Assembly: GCA_002498455.1 (NCBI GenBank)
Contig: DAHO01000052.1
Coordinates: 25,527-87,802 of the forward strand
DNA from: Euryarchaeota archaeon UBA602
Lineage (GTDB): Archaea > Thermoplasmatota > Poseidoniia > Poseidoniales > Thalassarchaeaceae
Direction: 5' to 3'
Length of the DNA stretch: 62,276 nucleotides
The translations under genes were made by a program, and so were the position numbers. Below the pieces are notes generated by a model that worked only from the letters and a program-made list of their open reading frames with translations, was not told the origin of the DNA and made no database searches. This document shows positions 27,902-36,588 of the stretch, piece by piece; positions within the stretch are counted from its first letter, which is position 1, and the number at the start of each line of letters is the position of its first letter.

Positions 27902-28837
27902 ATGGTGAGTTCAATGAAAATTGACAACCCAGAATACATCCTCGCCACGAGTGGCGAAAGTTTTCACTGGGCACGTCGTTTTCTGGGCAAGAAAATGGGA
28001 TATGATGCGGCTCGCCTTTACTCATTCTGCCGAGTACTCGATGACATGGCGGATGGTGACATCGAAAATGGTCCTGAACACCTCGTTCAAATTCAGTCAA
28101 AACTCAAACAAGGTCAGTGGGACAATCATCCTCTTCTCAACCAGTTTTCAGACATGGTCGACGAATACGACCTCTCAACCACCGTTGTTTCCTCTCTCGT
28201 GGAAGGACTCCTTGACGATCAGGCTGATGAAGTTCTAATCAAAGATGAAGAAGATTTGATTCAATACGCCTACAAGGTCGCTGGGACTGTAGGTTTGCTG
28301 ATGTGTAATGTACTCAATACCAACGAACCAAGAGCCAAGCCACATGCGATTGACCTTGGAATCGGAATGCAACTCACCAACATTGCTCGAGATGTTCTGG
28401 AAGATGCAAAAATGGGGCGCAGGTACCTTCCAGGTTCATGGGTCAACGATATGGCGCCTGAGGACATCATTCAAGCTTCAACCAACCCATACTCCGATGA
28501 AGCATTGCTGATTACTGAAGCAGTTCACCGTCTGCTTACATTGGCCGAAAAATATTATGCCAGCGGGCGACGAGGGTTGGCTTATCTTCCTGCACGAGCA
28601 CACTTCTCAATCGGAGTTTCTGCCAAGGTGTATAGGCAAATTGGGATTCAACTCCTGCGTTCAAAACATTCCTGGCATGGCCCTCGCCAAGTAACCTCAA
28701 AAGCAAGCAAAGTTTTCTGCACCCTGCGAGCGAGTGTAACCCTCTTCCGTCGATTCCCACACCCACGAAAGCAACACAATGCACACCTTCACACATCGCT
28801 TGGCCCGTACATGAATCAAGGTGGTACGTGGGGATGA
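27902..28837 (+). CDS. crtB: Phytoene synthase
   Basis: Condenses two geranylgeranyl diphosphates to phytoene. About 311 residues from the ATG at 27902 (a GTG at 27893 is also open). The first Asp-rich motif is DDMAD (47-51) and the second is NIARDVLEDAKMGRRYLP, both typical of squalene/phytoene synthases. It heads a tightly coupled operon: its TGA overlaps the crtY start (ATGA). Confidence 0.96.
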   Translation: MVSSMKIDNPEYILATSGESFHWARRFLGKKMGYDAARLYSFCRVLDDMADGDIENGPEHLVQIQSKLKQGQWDNHPLLNQFSDMVDEYDLSTTVVSSLVEGLLDDQADEVLIKDEEDLIQYAYKVAGTVGLLMCNVLNTNEPRAKPHAIDLGIGMQLTNIARDVLEDAKMGRRYLPGSWVNDMAPEDIIQASTNPYSDEALLITEAVHRLLTLAEKYYASGRRGLAYLPARAHFSIGVSAKVYRQIGIQLLRSKHSWHGPRQVTSKASKVFCTLRASVTLFRRFPHPRKQHNAHLHTSLGPYMNQGGTWG

Positions 28838-29916
28838 AGACGCAAGTCCTCGGCAATGGCGTCGCGGCGATGATGCTCGCATCTAACGCAGACAAGTTAC
28901 CCAATCACAATATCTGTGTCGTTCATCCCGATAACGCCCCGATGGCAAGAGACCACATGCTCGGATTTTGGAACATGGACGGACTGGATCTTGCTGTCGA
29001 AAGCTCAAGGGCTTCATGGTCGACTTGGGCCATCATCACCAGCACGAACAAGAGCGTGCTGCACTCTGAAAAGCACGCCTACCACATCATGCACAAAGCC
29101 AACTACTTGCAAAATTGTCGAAACAAGGCAGAGGAGCATGGTGTTGATTTCATCGAACAGATCGATTTGTCGGCGGATGGTCGTTCACTAACGTTCGATT
29201 CACGTCCACCTAAGGCGAGTAAAAACGCTATGCTTCAACACTTTATTGGTCAAGAAGTCGTTATCGACAAGCCAGTGTTTGATATCTCGACTGCAATTCT
29301 CATGGATTTCCGTGTCGATCAAAGCGAAGGTATGCATTTCATCTATCTCCTGCCTTTTTCGCCGACTCAAGCCCTTGTTGAATCTACACTGTTCACTACC
29401 AAGGTTCTTGAACGAGCATTTTACACCGATGCCATTGAAAACTACCTTCTCGATCACCATGGGGCTTCAATCGTCGACATTGCCCACGAAGAGCAAGGAG
29501 TAATTCCGATGGGAGCGTTATCACCACACGATCCCAAAATCCCTGGTATTGGAGCCAATGCTGGTGCGATTCGACCAGCGAGTGGTTACACGTTCGTGTT
29601 CATACACCAACAGATTCAACGAGCCATCGAAGCGTCAAGGCAAGGAAAACCACTTCGCTTCAAACGACCACACCAGTCTGTTGATGTATGGATGGATGCT
29701 GTTCTTCTCACGGTCTTGAGAAATTGGCCTCAACAGGGACCAAAACTGTTCGCCCGTATGGCGGCATCACTGACTGGGGATGAATTCGTCCGGTTTATGA
29801 GTGGTCAAGCCAACTGGAGATTGCGGTTCAAGGTCATCATGGCAATGCCGAAAATTCCCTTCATCAAGGGTGCCTCTAAACATCTCTTCCAACGGCCAAA
29901 AAAGGTGGTTTCATGA
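28834..29916 (+). CDS. crtY: Lycopene beta-cyclase
   Basis: Flavoprotein-fold cyclase that makes beta-carotene from lycopene; 360 residues from the ATG at 28834. The N-terminal LGNGVAAMMLA is a degenerate dinucleotide-binding motif. The mid-protein segment MDFRVDQSEG...YLLPFSPTQALVESTLF and the later GVIPMG and GANAGAIRPASGYTF are CrtY signatures. Overlaps crtB and blh by ATGA at each end, so all three enzymes are co-translated. Confidence 0.93.
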   Translation: MKTQVLGNGVAAMMLASNADKLPNHNICVVHPDNAPMARDHMLGFWNMDGLDLAVESSRASWSTWAIITSTNKSVLHSEKHAYHIMHKANYLQNCRNKAEEHGVDFIEQIDLSADGRSLTFDSRPPKASKNAMLQHFIGQEVVIDKPVFDISTAILMDFRVDQSEGMHFIYLLPFSPTQALVESTLFTTKVLERAFYTDAIENYLLDHHGASIVDIAHEEQGVIPMGALSPHDPKIPGIGANAGAIRPASGYTFVFIHQQIQRAIEASRQGKPLRFKRPHQSVDVWMDAVLLTVLRNWPQQGPKLFARMAASLTGDEFVRFMSGQANWRLRFKVIMAMPKIPFIKGASKHLFQRPKKVVS

Positions 29917-30743
29917 GCCTCTTGGGAGAACTGATGAGTGTTGATCTTCTCAACCTCATCGCTTTGATTGCTATTGTTTTCATCGGCTTGCCTCATGGTG
30001 CGATGGATGGGGCGTTGGCGATTCATCTTGGATGGATGAATCAACCCGTCAAAGCAGCAATGTTCCTACTCGGTTATGTTGGTCTAGCTGCGGTTGTGGT
30101 CGGCTTGTGGTTTCTCGCTCCAGTAATCGGATTCCTCGCGTTTCTTGCCATCAGTTTGTTTCACTTTGGAAGAGGCGACATTGTTCCCCATACAAAGGAA
30201 CACAAAAACGCAGAAGTTGTCATGCGAGGCGGTCTTGTTTTAGCGGGAATCAGTTTGTTTCATCGTACTGAAGTGGATGGAATTTTTGAGATTCTTGTTG
30301 GTAGTAACACCTCGCTTGTGTGGTCCTTCTTACAAGCCGTTGGAGCCCTTACCATCCTCTTGATTCCAATTGTAATCATCTCAAAACCACCATCTGAACG
30401 ACGCTCTTTACTGCTTGAAATCTCCGGTTTTCTCCTGTTGTTCGCATTCGCTCCACCTCTTCTGGGATTTGCGATTTACTTTTGTTGCATCCATTCTGTC
30501 CATCATTTTACACACATGGGGGAGATGCTCAAATCCACCATCCATCAATTCGAGATTACGCGTACGACCGTCCTCTTTTCGTTGATGACATGGGCCGTTG
30601 GTTTACTGATTCTAGCGTATCGATCGGCGTCGGTAGGGGTTGAACCTGCTCTAATTCAAGTGATTTTCATTGGTCTTGCAGCTCTTACCGTACCTCATAT
30701 GATCCTTGTTGATGGAATCGCAAAGCATGAACAGGCTTCCTAA
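29913..30743 (+). CDS. blh: Beta-carotene 15,15'-dioxygenase (Brp/Blh family)
   Basis: Integral membrane iron dioxygenase that cleaves beta-carotene into two retinals, the chromophore of microbial rhodopsins. 276 residues with about seven hydrophobic helices. Conserved His blocks are visible: GLPHGAMDG (H28), LFHFGRGD and CIHSVHHFTHM. It ends the crtB-crtY-blh operon. No rhodopsin gene is in this window, so the opsin must be encoded elsewhere. Confidence 0.94.
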   Translation: MSLLGELMSVDLLNLIALIAIVFIGLPHGAMDGALAIHLGWMNQPVKAAMFLLGYVGLAAVVVGLWFLAPVIGFLAFLAISLFHFGRGDIVPHTKEHKNAEVVMRGGLVLAGISLFHRTEVDGIFEILVGSNTSLVWSFLQAVGALTILLIPIVIISKPPSERRSLLLEISGFLLLFAFAPPLLGFAIYFCCIHSVHHFTHMGEMLKSTIHQFEITRTTVLFSLMTWAVGLLILAYRSASVGVEPALIQVIFIGLAALTVPHMILVDGIAKHEQAS

Positions 30744-30765
30744 CGAAGCTGTAACGTTCCGACCA

Positions 30766-30779
30766 CCAGCTTACGCTGG
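30766..30779. terminator. Small hairpin between convergent blh and glnA
   Basis: CCAGC-TTAC-GCTGG in the 70-bp gap between two convergent genes. It is short and lacks a T-run; a bidirectional terminator role is only suggested by position. Confidence 0.3.
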
Positions 30780-30813
30780 ACACGCTATCAAAAGATAAGG
30801 ATCAGTGATGATC

Positions 30814-31821
30814 TCAAACGGATTTAGTCGTTGAAATAACAACTGCTCCAATTTTGTACGGATCTCCATTCGACGCTGGTCTACGATCTTCTAGACGCCC
30901 CTTCCAACCATCTTCAATTGTGCCAATCGGGATTCGAATCGAAGCGCCTCTGTCTGAAACACCATACGAAAACTGGTCGATTGACTGTGTCTCATGTAAT
31001 CCGGTTAGTCGCTGCTCGTTGTGTGCACCATAAACGGACATGTGGGCGTCAATATTTCTTCCGAAGGCTTCACAAATTTCAGTAAACAGTTTCTCGCCGC
31101 CTTCGTCTCTCATTCTTCCATCACTGAAATTGACGTGCATTCCTGAACCATTCCAATCGCCCTTGATTGGCTTTGGATGGTATTCGATGTAATATCCATA
31201 TTTTTCAGTGCATCTATCCAGTAGATATCTAGCGACCCAAAGTTCATCTCCAGCTCGCTTTGCACCCTTAGCGAAAATTTGGAATTCCCATTGCCCACAT
31301 GCTACCTCCTGGTTGATGCCTTCGTAATTGATTCCTGCTTCTAAACACAAGTCAGCGTGTTCTTCGACGAGATCTCGACCGTGGGTGTTCTTACCTCCCA
31401 CTGAACAGTAGTAAAGTCCCTGTGGACCGGGGTATCCGCCTACAGGGAAACCCAAGGGCAGTTGTGTTTGCACATCCATGATGAAATATTCTTGCTCGTA
31501 ACCGAACCAAAAATCATCATCATCTTCTTCGATAGTAGCTCTACCGTTGCTCTTGTGTGGTGTCCCATCTGCATTCAATACTTCACACATTACGAGGAAA
31601 CCATCGACTCTTTGGGGGTCGGGGAAAATTGCGACTGGCTTCAATAGGCAATCAGAATCCCCTCCTTCAGCTTGTTTTGTTGAAGAACCATCAAATGACC
31701 ACATTGGGCAATCCTCAACATTGCCAGAGAAATTTTTCCGAATCAGTGTCTTGCTTCTCATATTCTGTGTCGGTTCGTAACCGTCTAGCCAGATGTATTC
31801 CAGTTTTGCATGTTTAATCAT
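30814..31821 (-). CDS. Glutamine synthetase, type II (eukaryote-like)
   Basis: ATP-dependent ammonia assimilation into glutamine. About 335 residues from the ATG at 31821, the length of GSII enzymes and far shorter than the ~450-residue GSI usual in archaea. GSII markers are WSFDGSST near the N-terminus, FGYEQEYF, FPVGGYPGPQG, QVACGQWEFQI, DWNGSGMHVNFS and RGASIRIP near the C-terminus. It is divergent from glutamate dehydrogenase, giving a compact ammonium-assimilation locus. GSII in an archaeon points to horizontal acquisition. Confidence 0.95.
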   Translation of the reverse strand: MIKHAKLEYIWLDGYEPTQNMRSKTLIRKNFSGNVEDCPMWSFDGSSTKQAEGGDSDCLLKPVAIFPDPQRVDGFLVMCEVLNADGTPHKSNGRATIEEDDDDFWFGYEQEYFIMDVQTQLPLGFPVGGYPGPQGLYYCSVGGKNTHGRDLVEEHADLCLEAGINYEGINQEVACGQWEFQIFAKGAKRAGDELWVARYLLDRCTEKYGYYIEYHPKPIKGDWNGSGMHVNFSDGRMRDEGGEKLFTEICEAFGRNIDAHMSVYGAHNEQRLTGLHETQSIDQFSYGVSDRGASIRIPIGTIEDGWKGRLEDRRPASNGDPYKIGAVVISTTKSV

Positions 31822-31849
31822 AAAGACCAAACTGCCGCCTACCGAGACA

Positions 31850-31859
31850 GTATATTATT
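31850..31859 (-). promoter_or_regulatory. Candidate TATA box for glutamine synthetase
   Basis: On the minus strand AATAATATAC lies about 30 bp before the GS start codon. This spacing would give a nearly leaderless transcript. Confidence 0.45.
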
Positions 31860-31899
31860 GTACGTCCGAACATAAATCCAATAAAAAAATGTTCTATTA

Positions 31900-32157
31900 T
31901 ACAATCAAATTGTTAAATTATGAACAAATAAACAAAAAAGCAGTGCAAATTCGCAACAATTTCTAATTTCCTTTTATCTCCCCCTTCTAAATTATACATA
32001 TGTTCAATCGTAAATTTTGCATATTCCCTTATTTTCAAACCACTAAGGAATTATCACAGACCAGTTTTGAATTGCGGACTATTGAAAAACCCTATTCCAC
32101 TGGACGGGTCAGCCGTCAGGAATTGAGGCCGTCTTGGCGCCTTTTAATGGTGAAAAT
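31900..32157. promoter_or_regulatory. Long AT-rich leader between glutamine synthetase and glutamate dehydrogenase
   Basis: The full gap (31822-32157, 336 bp) has no credible gene. The part nearest GS is very AT-rich with many A-tracts; a TATA-like TAAATTATAC lies near 31988, about 160 bp before the gdhA ATG, implying either a long leader or a second promoter nearer the gene. No riboswitch or obvious repeated operator could be recognised. Confidence 0.35.
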
Positions 32158-33516
32158 ATGCATTCTGAAATGAAGCGAATATACGACAAAGTAGTAGCAC
32201 GCGATCCGAATCAACCTGAGTTCCATCAGGCATGCCTTGAGGTACTCGAGACATTGGGTCCAGCGATTGAGGCCCACCCAGAGTACATCCCTATTGTCGA
32301 GCGAATCTGTGAACCTGAGCGAATCATACAATTCCGTGTCACATGGGTTGATGACGAAGGCAATCAACAAGTAAATCGTGGATTCCGAATCCAGTACAAT
32401 GGAGCGATTGGTCCCTACAAGGGTGGTTTACGTTTTCATCCAAGTGTCAATGAAAGTATCCTCAAGTTCTTGGCGTTTGAACAGATTTTCAAGAATAGTT
32501 TGACGACTCTACCCATGGGTGGTGGAAAAGGTGGTTCAGACTTCGACCCTAAAGGCAAATCAGATGGTGAAGTCATGCGCTTCTGCCAAGCTTTCATGAT
32601 GGAACTTTGGCGACACATTGGTCACAATCTTGACGTTCCAGCCGGTGATATTGGTGTGGGTGGCCGTGAGATTGGCTACATGTTCGGAATGTACAAACGT
32701 CTGCGGAATGATTTCGAAAGTGGTGTTTTGACAGGAAAGGGGCGTTCCTACGGAGGTTCACTCATCCGGCCAGAAGCAACGGGATATGGCCTAGTCTACT
32801 TCGCGCGCGAGATGCTTGCGACAAAAGGAAAATCATTCAGCGGTGCAACTGTGTCCATCAGTGGATCCGGAAATGTGGCACAATTTGCTTGTGAGAAGGT
32901 TCTGGATCTCGGCGGAAAACCAGTGACCATGAGTGATTCGAGTGGTTGGATTCATGATCCTACAGGAATTGATCGTGAAAAGTTAGCATGGATTATGGAT
33001 TTGAAGAACAACCGTCGTGGTAGAATCAGTGAATATGCAGACCATTTCGATGGTGTTACGTTCACCAAGTCACAACCGGATCCTTCCGTTAATGGCCTAT
33101 GGTCAGTCGCGGTTGATGTTGCACTACCTTGTGCGACTCAAAATGAATTAAACACTGATGAAGCGCAAGCGCTAGTCGATGGTGGATGCATTGCAGTCGC
33201 AGAAGGTGCGAACATGCCCTGTACTCCTGGAGCAGTAGAAATTTTCCATCAGAATGGTCTTCTTTTCGCTCCTGGAAAAGCCAGCAACGCTGGCGGGGTT
33301 GCAACCTCTGGACTTGAGATGAGTCAGAACAGTTTGCGAATGAGTTGGACTCGTGAGCGAGTCGATGATGAGTTAGAGAGCATCATGGTAAAAATTCATC
33401 AGAATGCGTATGAAACCGCTGAGAAGTATGGCGTCCCTGGTAACTATGTTGCTGGTGCAAATATCGCTGGATTCCTCAAGGTTGCAGATGCGATGATGGC
33501 ACAAGGTGTTCTTTGA
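32158..33516 (+). CDS. gdhA: Glutamate dehydrogenase, NADP-type hexameric
   Basis: Reversible amination of 2-oxoglutarate. 452 residues from the ATG at 32158 (a TTG at 32134 is open but less likely). Diagnostic blocks are GPYKGGLRFHPSVN, the catalytic-lysine segment TTLPMGGGKGGSDFDPKG, VPAGDIGVGGREIGYMFG and the nucleotide-binding ISGSGNVAQFA. Length and NEPH-like blocks match the bacterial/fungal ~450-residue NADP enzyme rather than the ~415-residue thermophilic archaeal form, again suggesting transfer. It pairs with the divergent glutamine synthetase for nitrogen assimilation. Confidence 0.95.
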   Translation: MHSEMKRIYDKVVARDPNQPEFHQACLEVLETLGPAIEAHPEYIPIVERICEPERIIQFRVTWVDDEGNQQVNRGFRIQYNGAIGPYKGGLRFHPSVNESILKFLAFEQIFKNSLTTLPMGGGKGGSDFDPKGKSDGEVMRFCQAFMMELWRHIGHNLDVPAGDIGVGGREIGYMFGMYKRLRNDFESGVLTGKGRSYGGSLIRPEATGYGLVYFAREMLATKGKSFSGATVSISGSGNVAQFACEKVLDLGGKPVTMSDSSGWIHDPTGIDREKLAWIMDLKNNRRGRISEYADHFDGVTFTKSQPDPSVNGLWSVAVDVALPCATQNELNTDEAQALVDGGCIAVAEGANMPCTPGAVEIFHQNGLLFAPGKASNAGGVATSGLEMSQNSLRMSWTRERVDDELESIMVKIHQNAYETAEKYGVPGNYVAGANIAGFLKVADAMMAQGVL

Positions 33517-33525
33517 ATTATTTTA

Positions 33526-33960
33526 TCAAAATCCGATTGTATCCAAAAGGATGAAGAATGCTATAGCGAGGCAAATGAACCCGAAAATTGCATTCCCCAA
33601 GAGTCCGAATATACTCTTTGTCGTGCTTTGACCCTGTTCACTTTGCCAGGTAGCTTTGCTATTGTAGTAAGCTGCATCAAGCATCAATCCAATGGCCCAA
33701 ATAAAACTACACAATCCGCATGCCAAATCTTCCTGAAATAAGAAAAATCCAACGAGAACATAAACACCAATCCCCACAGTCATTACAATGTATGAGATGT
33801 GGCGAAAATTGGTATCAGGCTTGAATTTAGGATTGGGGACATAGAGTACCTGCTGCCCGACTTGCCCAGTCAGAACTTGCTGTTGTGATTTAGGGGTTCC
33901 AACCACAACTTGATTTTGAGGTTGTTTTTCATCACTCGACCAAGGTGCAGTAGTTTCCAA
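33526..33960 (-). CDS. Small membrane protein of unknown function
   Basis: 144 residues from a TTG start (no in-frame ATG fits before the first helix). The first ~50 residues are polar and Gln-rich, followed by three predicted membrane helices (about 55-75, 80-100, 120-142). The YYNSKATWQ loop is unremarkable. It is convergent with gdhA (9-bp gap) and follows the Cys-rich small gene. Function unknown. Confidence 0.6.
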   Translation of the reverse strand: METTAPWSSDEKQPQNQVVVGTPKSQQQVLTGQVGQQVLYVPNPKFKPDTNFRHISYIVMTVGIGVYVLVGFFLFQEDLACGLCSFIWAIGLMLDAAYYNSKATWQSEQGQSTTKSIFGLLGNAIFGFICLAIAFFILLDTIGF

Positions 33961-33968
33961 AAAATCAC

Positions 33969-34214
33969 CTAGATGGCAGTAGGTGCGACGTGATCATCAT
34001 CCTTGTCATCAGGTGTCCGAACACGATTCCAGACATTTGACATCAAGTTGGAATGGCATTTGGCACAATAATGGAACCGTCTGTAGGCTTCATGAAATGA
34101 GTACGCCTTCTTTCCCGTAGCCACTAGAAATCCCTCGGGTGAGAGTCTCGAGATGGTTGTTCCATCTTCATCGCAACCAGGATAATCACAGCGCGGCATC
34201 GAATTCACAGACAT
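33969..34214 (-). CDS. Small Cys-rich, putative zinc-binding protein
   Basis: 81 residues with two Cys pairs, CDYPGC near the N-terminus and CAKC near residue 50, in the layout of a zinc ribbon-like fold; HEAYRRFHYCAKCHS contains additional His. No membrane segment. It lies between the biotin-carrier gene and a membrane protein, all on the minus strand with short gaps. A role is not deducible. Confidence 0.6.
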   Translation of the reverse strand: MSVNSMPRCDYPGCDEDGTTISRLSPEGFLVATGKKAYSFHEAYRRFHYCAKCHSNLMSNVWNRVRTPDDKDDDHVAPTAI

Positions 34215-34233
34215 GCCTACACTTCCTTCCTAT

Positions 34234-34761
34234 TCAACCCTCGTCCTGCACTGGAGGTGTGATGACTACGAGTGGGACATTTGCTTCAACATTCATTCCA
34301 TCCTCACAATGGACTTCACTCACAGTTCCTGAAATGGGTGCAGCGACTTCATTTTGCATTTTCATCGCCTCCAAAATTAGAATCGTTTGTCCTTCTTCAA
34401 CGGATTCTCCAACACTGACTTCTACCGTCACCACTTTGCCTGGCATACTTGCACTGACTGTACCACTTCGTTTTCGTCCACCAGCGGAACCACGCTTTCG
34501 GGGGGCAGAACCCTTCGCTTCTGGAATGATAAAATCGAATGTGCGTCCTTCAATGGTGGCCCGATAGTTTTCTCCATCGACCTCAACATCGACTTCAAAC
34601 TCTTCACCATCAATGATGACTTTTCGTTTTTCTCCGATTGTCTCACCTCCATGTTGAACGCTTGCGACGATTCTCAAGCACATTGGTCGTACCCATTCTT
34701 GTTCTTCGATGATCTTGACTCCACGCAGGACCCAACGTTCGTCCCTGCTGGCTTCGTTCAT
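34234..34761 (-). CDS. Biotin carboxyl carrier protein of an acyl-CoA carboxylase
   Basis: 175 residues. The C-terminal ~75 residues are a biotinyl domain with EAMKMQNEV, where the Lys between the two Met is the biotin attachment site, and flanking SMPGKVVTVEV and ISGTVSEVHCEDG. A basic/Ser/Gly linker (RKRGSAGGRKRSG) precedes it, and the N-terminal part (about 40-85) is the BCCP-like strand-rich region. It follows the carboxyltransferase gene with a short ORF between. A biotin carboxylase subunit is not in this window. The biotin ligase that would load it is probably the fusion protein at 52067-53533. Confidence 0.9.
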   Translation of the reverse strand: MNEASRDERWVLRGVKIIEEQEWVRPMCLRIVASVQHGGETIGEKRKVIIDGEEFEVDVEVDGENYRATIEGRTFDFIIPEAKGSAPRKRGSAGGRKRSGTVSASMPGKVVTVEVSVGESVEEGQTILILEAMKMQNEVAAPISGTVSEVHCEDGMNVEANVPLVVITPPVQDEG

Positions 34762-34918
34762 CGACCACAGTGGCCATTGAAAATACAGCTACCAGGGCAG
34801 CTGCGCGTAACAATTCCTCGCGGCCAGTAGGAACCTCCTGAGGGGGAGTTTCTATCTCGCGTTCTCGCGCGGTTTTCAGGACACTCTCCAAGGATTTTGC
34901 ATAGGAATCAGAACTCAT
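34643..34918 (-). CDS. Possible small carboxylase subunit overlapping the biotin carrier
   Basis: ATG at 34918, 9 bp after the carboxyltransferase stop; the frame runs 91 codons but its last ~40 overlap the biotin-carrier gene in another frame. The first ~50 residues look real: a helical start, then LLRAAALVAVFSMATVV, which resembles the small OadG/AccE-like subunits of biotin-dependent carboxylases and decarboxylases. After that the sequence becomes basic and unconvincing, while the other frame continues naturally (RDERWVLRG). Either a short overlapping gene or one gene broken by a frameshift. Confidence 0.45.
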   Translation of the reverse strand: MSSDSYAKSLESVLKTAREREIETPPQEVPTGREELLRAAALVAVFSMATVVDERSQQGRTLGPAWSQDHRRTRMGTTNVLENRRKRSTWR

Positions 34919-34927
34919 TGCAATTCC

Positions 34928-36481
34928 TCACAGTGGGATGTTTCCGTGCTTTCTTGCCGGCCTTGTTTCTTCCTTGTCCAAGAGCATACCAAGGGCCTTC
35001 ACCAAACGATTTCGAGTATCACTCGGCTCGATGACATCATCAATGTAGCCCATGGCAGCAGCTTGGTAAGGGTTGGCGAATCTCTCAGTATACTCGTCGA
35101 CCAATCGCTGGCGCTCTTCATCAGGATTTCCAGCGGCTTGGATTCGTCTTCGATGAATGATTTGTACGGCACCATCCGCGCCCATGACGGCAAGTTCTGC
35201 AGTGGGCCAAGCCACATTGTAATCTGCTCGTATGTGTTTTGAACACATTACGTCGTAAGCTCCACCATAGGCCTTTCTCATGATTACCGTCATCTTTGGA
35301 ACCGTAGCTTCTGAATATGCGTACAACAATTTCGCACCATGACGGATAATTCCTCCCCATTCTTGGTTCGCCCCAGGGAGGAATCCGGGCACGTCAACCA
35401 AAGTCACCAGTGGGATTCCGAATGCGTCACAGAATCTGACAAATCGAGCGGCCTTCGTGGACGCATCAATATCTAGACAACCGGCCAGAACCTTGGGTTG
35501 ATTGGCGACGACTCCAATTGTCGTACCATTTAGTCGACCAAAACCGACGACAATATTTGCAGCAAAGTTGGCCTGAACTTCAAGGAATGCACCTGAATCA
35601 AGAATCTCAGAAATGACATCATTGACATCGTAGGGCTTGTTTGGATCTTCAGGTACAATCGAATCGAGTGATTCACACATTCGAGTTGCCGAATCTCCAG
35701 TGCCCTTGTGTGGCGCACCTGAGAGATTGTTTGAGGGTAGAAGGCCAATCAATTCCCGTGTCAACTCAATGGCATCTTCATCCGTCGACGCTGTAAAGTG
35801 AGTGACTCCTGACTTACTCCCATGCGTCATGGCTCCTCCGAGATCTTCGAACGAGACTTCTTCATTTGTGACTGTCTTGATGACCTCAGGGCCGGTGATG
35901 AACATGTGAGATGTTTGATCGACCATGATAACAAAATCAGTAATGGCTGGACTGTATACGGCTCCACCTGCGCACGGGCCCATGATTACACTAATCTGAG
36001 GTATGACTCCACTCGCACGAACATTCCGAAAGAAAATCTCAGCATATGAACCCAGGCTAGCAACTCCTTCCTGGATTCTCGCCCCGCCCGAATCGTTCAA
36101 GCCAATCACCGGAGTGCCTGATTTCATGGCCATATCGAGAATTTTGCAAATCTTGAGACCATGCATTTCACCCAAACTGCCACCATAAACAGTAAAATCC
36201 TGGGCAAAGCAATGCACAGGTTTGCCATCAATTGTACCGTGACCACAAACGACGCCATCTCCGGGGATGATATTCCCTTCCATGCCAAAATCAGTACATC
36301 GATGTTCGACCAGAGCATCGACTTCTTGGAACGAACCTTCGTCGAGCAGTAATTCCAATCGTTCTCTGGCAGTTAACTTCCCCCGGTTATGTTGCGCATC
36401 GATGCGCTGGGACCCGCCACCAGCTTCTGATTGGGCCTTTCTCCGGCGCAATTCATCGAGTCGTTCGTCTGCTGCCCCCAT
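34928..36481 (-). CDS. Propionyl/acyl-CoA carboxylase, carboxyltransferase (beta) subunit
   Basis: Transfers CO2 from biotin to propionyl- or acetyl-CoA. About 517 residues from the ATG at 36481 (MGAADERLDELRRRK); the open frame extends to 36550 but that would read through a hairpin. Diagnostic are RLELLLDEGSFQEVD, DFTVYGGSLGEMHGLKI, GLNDSGGARIQEGV, MGPCAGGAVYSPA, and the second half with VDVPGFLPGANQEWGGIIRHGAKLLYAY and KAYGGAYDVM. The last block and the context (methylmalonyl-CoA mutase parts directly divergent) favour propionyl-CoA as substrate. Likely used for odd-chain or branched-amino-acid catabolism. Confidence 0.94.
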   Translation of the reverse strand: MGAADERLDELRRRKAQSEAGGGSQRIDAQHNRGKLTARERLELLLDEGSFQEVDALVEHRCTDFGMEGNIIPGDGVVCGHGTIDGKPVHCFAQDFTVYGGSLGEMHGLKICKILDMAMKSGTPVIGLNDSGGARIQEGVASLGSYAEIFFRNVRASGVIPQISVIMGPCAGGAVYSPAITDFVIMVDQTSHMFITGPEVIKTVTNEEVSFEDLGGAMTHGSKSGVTHFTASTDEDAIELTRELIGLLPSNNLSGAPHKGTGDSATRMCESLDSIVPEDPNKPYDVNDVISEILDSGAFLEVQANFAANIVVGFGRLNGTTIGVVANQPKVLAGCLDIDASTKAARFVRFCDAFGIPLVTLVDVPGFLPGANQEWGGIIRHGAKLLYAYSEATVPKMTVIMRKAYGGAYDVMCSKHIRADYNVAWPTAELAVMGADGAVQIIHRRRIQAAGNPDEERQRLVDEYTERFANPYQAAAMGYIDDVIEPSDTRNRLVKALGMLLDKEETRPARKHGNIPL

Positions 36482-36522
36482 GGCCCTCAGCACCTCCGTT
36501 GTCACAAGCCGCCCATGAAGAT

Positions 36523-36545
36523 AGCCCCCTCTGGGGGCTGTTTTT
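36523..36545 (+). terminator. Terminator-like hairpin with T-run in a divergent gap
   Basis: AGCCCCC-TCT-GGGGGCT (7-bp stem, 3-nt loop) followed by GTTTTT on the plus strand, 45 bp before the methylmalonyl-CoA mutase gene. No plus-strand gene ends nearby, so it may act in the leader of that gene rather than ending an upstream transcript. Confidence 0.45.
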
Positions 36546-36588
36546 CTCATCCGTGGGGTTCAAGTCGTTATCCCGGCTCGACTCAAAT

